Origin: a virus
Reading direction: 5' to 3' (one strand)
IMG/VR virus record: IMGVR_UViG_3300032291_001823
Span: 1-64,000 of that record
Length of the DNA: 64,000 nt
Positions 59,101 through 64,000 of this stretch are shown piece by piece (position 1 is the first letter of the stretch; each line of letters begins with the position of its first letter). The notes beneath the pieces are model-generated. The model was given only the letters and a program-made list of their open reading frames with translations, was not told where the DNA came from and did no database searches. A program made the translations under genes and the position numbers.

Positions 59101-61081
59101 ACTTATGGAGAAACTTGTACTTGGTGGTAAAATTACAGTTGGTGAACAGTTCCTAAGAACTATATCTATTGATGAGGGAGACATTGGATTTGGTAAAATT
59201 GATCCTCTTACAGGTAGACCAATTGACACTATTCCTACATATTTCACTAAAGAAATTGAAGGAGAACTTAGTGAAGACTTGTTTAGAAACATGGCTCTTT
59301 ACAATGAAATGGCTATCAGATATAAATATCTTAGTGACATTGAAGCTCAAGGACGTGCATTGATTAACACTGAAAGAAACAAGAAAGCAATTGCTACATC
59401 CATGTTTGGCAAAACCGTATATAAAGATGGTGTGTTACAATACACTCCAGATAATAATGAGAATGCCCAGCTAATTGAGAACATGGTGAAGGGTATTGTA
59501 TACGGACAGAAGTTTGTAGAAAGTGAAAGTTTTGACCAACTTCTTGGTAGCCTGAGTGATTTTGGCGAAAGAGCTAATAAGAAACTTGGAATTAATATAT
59601 TCCCAGAGAATTTATCTGGAAGACAAATCAGTATTAACAAGGTGATAAATCAACTTAATAATACATTCCAATTAAATGCCTTAGGACTTAATCCCTTATC
59701 TGCTCTATCAAACTTGTTGGGTGGTAGTTTTCAATCTATAATTAACGCTGAGACCTATTTTACAAAAAGTGATTTTGTATCTTCTGAGCTCTTTCTTACA
59801 GCAGGCAAAATGACTGGTGGTGAAGATCAAAAAAAGTTTGTTGGAGCACTTGAATATTTTCTCCCTCTTACAGAAAGTTACAATAAAGAACTTGCTAAAC
59901 ATCTATCAATCAATAAGTTAAGTCAAGAGAACATACAAGAATTTCTTATGATACTCATGAGGAAATCAGATATGCTTGTACAAACTGCAAACTTCCGTTC
60001 CTTCTTAATTAACACTATAGTAGATGGAGGTAGAGTTGTAAATGCTCGTCAATATCTTAGAGAGCAACCTGAATATCAAGATATGTATGCAGGAACTCAA
60101 GAAGATAGGAAAGCTAGAAAGGAAAAGTTTGAAAGTGATGTAAAAAAGTTAATTGATGAAAAGGGTGTATTAAAACTTGCTGAAATAAAAGATGGAGAAT
60201 TTATTATTCCAGGAGTTGATAAAAAGGATGAGAGTGTTATAGAACTTAGAAGAAAGGTGCAACAGGTTAGTAAGGATGCATTGGGTAACTTGTCTGAAGA
60301 TGATTTGAGAATGATAAATCTTAACATATATGGAAAATCTTTCATGTTGTTCAAGAACTGGATTCCTCGTCTGGTGGATGTGCGTTTAGGTAATATTAAA
60401 TACAACTCAGCATCTGATGCTTATGAGTGGGGAAGAATGAGAAATGTGTTTAGGGTGATATCAGAAGACTTACTTGGTTCAATTAACAATCTTACAAACT
60501 CTCTACAAGGAAATGATAAGGGTGTAGAGTTTATGAGAAAGCTTTACGAAAAGAAGAAACAAGAATACGAAACAGAAACTGGAAAGCCTTTGGAAATGAC
60601 AGAATCCCAGTTTATGGATCTCACAAGGAAAAATATTAAAGGACAGCTTGTAGACCTAATGTTCATGTTAACTGTGTATGCTCTCTATCTTGGACTGAAA
60701 GCAAATGCTCCAGAGGATGATGAAGATGCTATGGTTAAGAACCAATATAAGTTTATGCTTAGAGCTGCTGATAAGGTTAAAGATGAATTGGCTTATTTCT
60801 ATGATCCTACAAGCTTAACAAGTCTTGTATCCTCTGGAATATTCCCATCAATGTCTTATCTAAATAACTTTAAAAAGCTTGTTGTTAACTTTAACACTGA
60901 GATGTTTGGACTGGCAGTTGGTGATGAGGAGCTTGTAGAAAAAACCAAGGTGATCAAATATCTTATGAAAACATTCCCTGTAGCTAATCAAGCTGCTGGA
61001 ATGCTTCCAATGTTCTACCCAGAACTTGCTAAAGATCTTGGTATAAAGGCACAATCACAAGCTAGACCAATTTCTCTGTAA
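56144..61081 (+). CDS. Large virion protein with PD-(D/E)XK nuclease
   Basis: This 1645-residue protein starts one base into the giant's stop (TAATG). A PEEAMHF segment at 183-189 and a later IAKVLAETV helix recall zincin-like regions of crAss-like cargo, with an altered order of catalytic residues. A PD-(D/E)XK nuclease domain of the Cas4/RecB type spans about 385-530: GTAGH393, G470-T-I-D473, D487-W-K489 and Q511-Q-M-E-Q-Y516. Such nucleases cut DNA ends with a metal ion. The rest is helical with coiled coils, and the C-terminal 150 residues contain one hydrophobic helix (MFMLTVYALYLGLKA). Probably injected with the polymerase; nuclease target could be host DNA or DNA-processing intermediates. 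Confidence 0.85.
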   Translation: MACRLDVRKAILDNAFDEAFEGRYTFTRMSDDTVRINGQVDAAQTKALSRNQAINIANQKLESIKKSFNNAITGYVTNRSEYDPVTITLNVNPAYIEYEYRKLPLDKQTDPADRMFQLPGTELSKASPETIKRIKELLNRIGVDYQVVSKIAVNGKIIGANGVADITQKLIQVVNGKEATALPEEAMHFVVEIIQQTDPKLFSTLLKEINGYRMMKDVFATYSSDPNYQTKEGKPDVIKLKKEAIAKVLAETVINKSEGSIENPENVAKVESWWQKIVNYLKGLFNKSGFDTAAMKIISGEEIGSVDDVRNKEAQIYLQKGTRDSIYEKLKDISSKIEKKDDGYYIDGKKVPRRVTDLVKDWYERRFKAKDLTKNEYQTALFDLKAEKGTAGHADLEYAFTVFVNEDGYLRTTPLDDSGYVSQLNPDNRDMYELLRDNLKERLNSFPKENGGTRFLSEIMTYDAKRGLAGTIDFLAIEPDGKTNILDWKFMDLNVDKYTDVPWYKVNAWRQQMEQYKLLLEKVYGVKPQDFKQTRMIPIKAKYVGGNVKEGILPTLSGIQIGDVNVKNVKEDYLLPVGLEGEKTGNKKIDALLEKLNAVYKKMSEKKALPSEKLNKAEQLNALFSAIRQLQIKQNIKPLLYQAKVLNKQLNKLLEQYQTNWKGKDVKSFSQEQISAFYDELENAYNSISHYTTLDTELKFLFQGELSEEDKALREDLRDTVDDARGILSELSEVSGEFVEDFVAGSEGVENFLTPEKVIKGITKWFSSTATIPLKALEVLYKKANRAFTYAAQDTIVETKKLTNIKSKYDEWAKGKGLSSKNYFSFIKKEKSNELIDEFNPEFYKTLRTKIGEKDIQWIKNNINVAEYTDFLKEKLKEDLQRIQDKARVGTDEEIQKEIKREIAQTKSLYDTSTIDSAGWYNYDLLKKFPDRTTWESNEWKQLNKTENKPALDFYNYIKERNEYYQEIGYISKAEARVFLPFVRKGLMEKLVLGGKITVGEQFLRTISIDEGDIGFGKIDPLTGRPIDTIPTYFTKEIEGELSEDLFRNMALYNEMAIRYKYLSDIEAQGRALINTERNKKAIATSMFGKTVYKDGVLQYTPDNNENAQLIENMVKGIVYGQKFVESESFDQLLGSLSDFGERANKKLGINIFPENLSGRQISINKVINQLNNTFQLNALGLNPLSALSNLLGGSFQSIINAETYFTKSDFVSSELFLTAGKMTGGEDQKKFVGALEYFLPLTESYNKELAKHLSINKLSQENIQEFLMILMRKSDMLVQTANFRSFLINTIVDGGRVVNARQYLREQPEYQDMYAGTQEDRKARKEKFESDVKKLIDEKGVLKLAEIKDGEFIIPGVDKKDESVIELRRKVQQVSKDALGNLSEDDLRMINLNIYGKSFMLFKNWIPRLVDVRLGNIKYNSASDAYEWGRMRNVFRVISEDLLGSINNLTNSLQGNDKGVEFMRKLYEKKKQEYETETGKPLEMTESQFMDLTRKNIKGQLVDLMFMLTVYALYLGLKANAPEDDEDAMVKNQYKFMLRAADKVKDELAYFYDPTSLTSLVSSGIFPSMSYLNNFKKLVVNFNTEMFGLAVGDEELVEKTKVIKYLMKTFPVANQAAGMLPMFYPELAKDLGIKAQSQARPISL

Positions 61082-61102
61082 ATAATAACAGAGTTGTATA
61101 GC

Positions 61103-61230
61103 TATATTATGACCAAAATTTTAGGAGGTGTCATTGTAAATTATGGGAATTGGTTATTTTTGTAATCTCCCGTAGACACATTTCGATTAAAATGTGTGTG
61201 TAAAGTCAGCTCTGACAGATTCCAATTATA
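61103..61230 (+). promoter_or_regulatory. Folded leader with competing stems before fibre gene
   Basis: GTGTC (61128-61132) pairs with GACAC (61175-61179) around an inner GGGA/TCCC stem, while ACACATTT (61176-61183) pairs with AAATGTGT (61190-61197). The two share 61176-61179, so they exclude each other. No T-run follows. No convincing promoter consensus was found in 61082-61251. Confidence 0.4.
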
Positions 61231-61251
61231 TACTTTTTTATCTTTTTATAA

Positions 61252-62736
61252 ATGAATGTCACTTGTTCATCACCAGTGTGCCCTGTCATATTGAATTCCA
61301 CCTGCGTATTTTACGAAGGTGAGAGTCTTATTTATACAGGTATAAACACAAACGACAGTTTGCAGGTAGCTCTGCAAAAGATAGATGCTGCTCTTGGTGT
61401 AACAACCGTAGTGAATATTTATAACTCAAACGGAACATTAACAGGAAACAGAACAATAAGTTCTGGAGGATTTACATTAACAATAGGTCCTGTTACAACC
61501 TTTACAGCAGCTCCTGCAATAAGCACAATTACACAAGGATCTGTTTTCTTTGCAGGTTCAGGAGGAACAATAAGTCAGAACAATTCTCAATTCTTTTGGG
61601 ATAATAGCACCAATAGATTAGGATTGGGAACAATCACTCCTTTATATAAGCTTGATATTAGTGGAACAGCACGTGTATCAAGTACATTAGAGGTTAATAG
61701 TTTGAATGGTGTTGGAAGTAGAATGGTGGTGGCTAATGCTAGTGGTGTATTAAGCACACAATCAATTCCTGTAAGTGGTGTAACAAGTATAAATACAACA
61801 GCTCCTATAACAGGGGGTCCAATCACTACCACTGGTACAATAGGTATAACACAAGCAACAATCTCTACAAACGGTTACCTAAGTTCAACAGATTGGAGTA
61901 TATTCAATAATAAACAGAACGCCCTATCCTTAACAACAACAGGAACAGGTGGTGCTTCTACACTTATTGGTAGTGTATTAAACATTCCTCAATATCAATC
62001 TGCATTAACTAATCCTATTACAGGCATAGGTGCAGCAGGACAAGTGGCATATTGGACAGGAGTGAGTTCTCAGAGTGGAAGTAATAATTTCCAATGGGAT
62101 AACACAAATCAAAGACTTTCAATAACTGGTCAAAATGTAACAAATACAACAACAATAAGTGCTACTTGTGCAGCATCAACTTTTTCATTGAATAATGTAT
62201 CAAATCATTATGCAAATTTTACTCTATCTACAACATCAGCAAGTGGTTCAATTTCTAATATATTAAGTAATAATTCATCATTAACTGGCTCTTTTGTTTT
62301 ATTCTCATCAGCTGAGGGAAATAACCTTTTTGGGACATCAAGGAATAGTGCTTTAGCATTAGTAAATAATAGCGGAACAAAGTTTTACATTGGTACAATT
62401 AATGCTACTGATTTAATATTCGGTACTACCAATATAGAACGTTTTAGATTGTTCGCAGGTGGAAATCTCGGAATAGGCACAGGAGCAACCGACACAACGG
62501 AACGCTTGCAGGTGAGTGGTACATCTGTAATCAAGGACATAGTGACATCAAGTGTTACATCTGCATTGCTTCAGTTGTCATCAACCACCAAAGGTTTCCT
62601 TCCTCCAAGAATGACTCTTGTCCAAAAGAACGCAATAGCAACACCAGTTGAAGGTCTTATTGTATATCAAACGGATGGAACAAAGGGATTATATTTATAT
62701 GACGGTGCTTCCTGGAGAGCAATAACAATAATATAA
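61252..62736 (+). CDS. Tail fibre protein
   Basis: The N-terminus of this 494-residue protein has an attachment module (YTGINTNDSLQVALQKIDAAL) shared with the protein at 25342. The shaft is made of Thr/Ser/Gly/Ile-rich beta repeats (SLTTTGTGGASTLIG and relatives). The end has the recurrent Bacteroidota phage fibre motif STTKGFLPPRMTLVQKNAI...GLIVYQTDGT...LYLYDGASWRAI. This last region is usual in fibres that bind surface glycans or proteins of Bacteroidota. It lacks a recognisable chaperone. It lies after the cargo block and three bases before the next fibre gene, which shares shaft repeats. Confidence 0.85.
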   Translation: MNVTCSSPVCPVILNSTCVFYEGESLIYTGINTNDSLQVALQKIDAALGVTTVVNIYNSNGTLTGNRTISSGGFTLTIGPVTTFTAAPAISTITQGSVFFAGSGGTISQNNSQFFWDNSTNRLGLGTITPLYKLDISGTARVSSTLEVNSLNGVGSRMVVANASGVLSTQSIPVSGVTSINTTAPITGGPITTTGTIGITQATISTNGYLSSTDWSIFNNKQNALSLTTTGTGGASTLIGSVLNIPQYQSALTNPITGIGAAGQVAYWTGVSSQSGSNNFQWDNTNQRLSITGQNVTNTTTISATCAASTFSLNNVSNHYANFTLSTTSASGSISNILSNNSSLTGSFVLFSSAEGNNLFGTSRNSALALVNNSGTKFYIGTINATDLIFGTTNIERFRLFAGGNLGIGTGATDTTERLQVSGTSVIKDIVTSSVTSALLQLSSTTKGFLPPRMTLVQKNAIATPVEGLIVYQTDGTKGLYLYDGASWRAITII

Positions 62737-62739
62737 AAC

Positions 62740-64000
62740 ATGGCAAACAGCATAGGATTAGTAGATGGTAATGTAATAACAGCAAGTGTTCCAGTGGCAG
62801 CAACAGCTGGTCAAGTGTTAAGCTCAAATGGAACAACGCTTGCATGGACAACTCCTACAACAGGAACTGTAACTGGGCTAACAGGAGAAGTTACTACAAC
62901 TGGTAGTGGATTATTGACTGTAACTTTGTCAAACTTAGCCGTAATAGGTAAAACGCTTTCAGGACTTTCTGTAACTTCTGGATCTATCACATCTGCTGAT
63001 TCTATACTCACAGCAATGGGTAAGATACAAGGGCAGATAAATGGTCTAGCTGGAGGATCAACTTATAAAGGAACATGGAATGCTGCTACTAACACACCTA
63101 CTATTGTAAGTAGCGTTGGTACTGGTGGTGATTATTACATTGTCAGTGTAGCAGGTACTACTAATATTAATGGTACAGCTTCATGGGATGTAGGTGATTG
63201 GATTATATTTGATGGAACTGTTTGGCAGAAGGTGGACAACACTGACTCCGTAACATCTGTTAATGGTTTTACAGGTGCAGTTAATCTCACTACAACAAAC
63301 ATAACAGAAGGAACTAACCTGTATTATACAGACACCAGAGCTAGATCTGCCATTAGTCTTACAACAACTGGGTCAAGTGGAGCTTCCACTTATATTTCAG
63401 GTGCTTTAAATATTCCCAACTATACTCTTGCTGGACTTGGAGGTGTACCTACAACCACTACATTGAGTATAAATGGTACATCATTTGACTTGAGTGCTAA
63501 TAGAGTTTGGTCTGTGGGAACAGTTACAAGCGTAGTTGGTACAGGAGGTTATGGTGGACTCACTCTTAGCGGTACGGTTACTAACACAGGCTCACTGACG
63601 CTTGGGGGAACCCCAACGGGCACATGGCCAATAAGCATAGGAGGAAATGCAGCAACAGTAACAATAGCTAACACAAACGTAAACACCAGTTATTATATAC
63701 CTTTAGTTTCTTCAACAGGAAATATGTCCTTGCTGATCGACGGTGGTAATGATCTTAACTACAATCCATTTACAAACGTATTCACTATAGGTGGTAGTAT
63801 TGTTATTAATAGTGTAGTTATCAACGGTGGTACTGCTAATCAGTTCATGAAGGCCAACGGTACTCTTGATAATAATATATACCTAACAGGTTCTGGAGTA
63901 TCTGGAAGAATAGCGTTCTGGGATTCTACATATGGTTTATCTAGTTCAGCAGCAATGCTATTTAACTCAGGTACAAATAACGTAACCTTAACAAGTCTAT
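62740..64000 (+). CDS. Tail fibre protein, partial at window end
   Basis: Starts at ATG 62740 (MANSIGLVDGNVITASVPVA) and stays open to the window edge, 420 residues visible. It contains SVNGFTGAVNLTTTNITEGTNLYYTDTRARSAI, a typical fibre coiled or beta-helix repeat, SLTTTGSSGASTYISGALN shared with the preceding fibre, and a GTWNAATNTPTI...GDYYIV...GDWIIFDGTVWQKVDN module found in many phage fibres. Repeats continue to the edge, so the full protein is probably long. Likely receptor-binding. Confidence 0.85.
   Translation, partial: MANSIGLVDGNVITASVPVAATAGQVLSSNGTTLAWTTPTTGTVTGLTGEVTTTGSGLLTVTLSNLAVIGKTLSGLSVTSGSITSADSILTAMGKIQGQINGLAGGSTYKGTWNAATNTPTIVSSVGTGGDYYIVSVAGTTNINGTASWDVGDWIIFDGTVWQKVDNTDSVTSVNGFTGAVNLTTTNITEGTNLYYTDTRARSAISLTTTGSSGASTYISGALNIPNYTLAGLGGVPTTTTLSINGTSFDLSANRVWSVGTVTSVVGTGGYGGLTLSGTVTNTGSLTLGGTPTGTWPISIGGNAATVTIANTNVNTSYYIPLVSSTGNMSLLIDGGNDLNYNPFTNVFTIGGSIVINSVVINGGTANQFMKANGTLDNNIYLTGSGVSGRIAFWDSTYGLSSSAAMLFNSGTNNVTLTSL

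Noticed and set aside
12486-61081. Stop-codon reassignment, as in some crAss-like phages
   Set aside because: All structural and cargo genes are full length with the standard code and end in stops placed at expected borders.

Overview
The window is part of a crAss-like phage genome (order Crassvirales, tailed dsDNA phages of Bacteroidota). This rests on gene content and order seen in the sequence: TerL, portal, an acidic scaffold-like protein, an HK97-type major capsid protein, connector proteins, a very large muzzle-like protein, three large cargo-type proteins, and a 4298-residue protein carrying the two double-psi beta-barrel signatures of a single-chain RNA polymerase. The DNA is AT-rich, start codons are mostly ATG without Shine-Dalgarno sequences, and several intergenic regions match the Bacteroidota promoter form TTTG-N19-21-TAnnTTTG. 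All large genes read through with the standard genetic code. No integrase, CRISPR array or insertion sequence was seen.

Layout. Positions 1-9771 (minus strand) hold about 21 small, tightly packed genes, many joined by ATGA or TAATG overlaps. Recognisable ones are a calcineurin-like phosphoesterase, a GIY-YIG homing endonuclease, a DnaA-domain-IV-like protein and a ParB-like protein. The rest are small membrane, secreted or unknown proteins. A tRNA-Leu-like gene with an abnormal anticodon region and other folded RNA candidates lie at 6.2-6.5 kb. Positions 9772-10089 are a divergent intergenic region rich in G-runs, with a consensus Bacteroidota promoter facing right. Positions 10090-12489 hold a small-gene cassette (winged-helix-like, HU/IHF-like and zinc-binding proteins). 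Positions 12486-35361 hold packaging, capsid, connector, muzzle and appendage genes. Positions 35363-61081 hold the cargo/ejection block ending in the RNA polymerase giant and a 1645-residue protein with a PD-(D/E)XK nuclease domain. Positions 61252-64000 hold tail-fibre genes, the last one cut by the window edge.

How it may work together. In the studied relative phi14:2 the virion RNA polymerase enters the cell with the DNA and transcribes early genes. Here host-type promoters are found only in front of plus-strand blocks (10.0, 17.2, 25.8 and 40.6 kb). Most free-standing minus-strand genes instead carry an ATTTAAAAYCAA-like motif just before the start codon. I infer that the minus block is early and polymerase-dependent and that the plus block is late and transcribed by the host enzyme. 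Folded RNA after the capsid gene and hairpins at 23.2 and 25.7 kb probably set relative levels of structural proteins. Poly-threonine tails encoded by ACN repeats and shared fibre modules mark the parts of the virion most likely to be exchanged by recombination.
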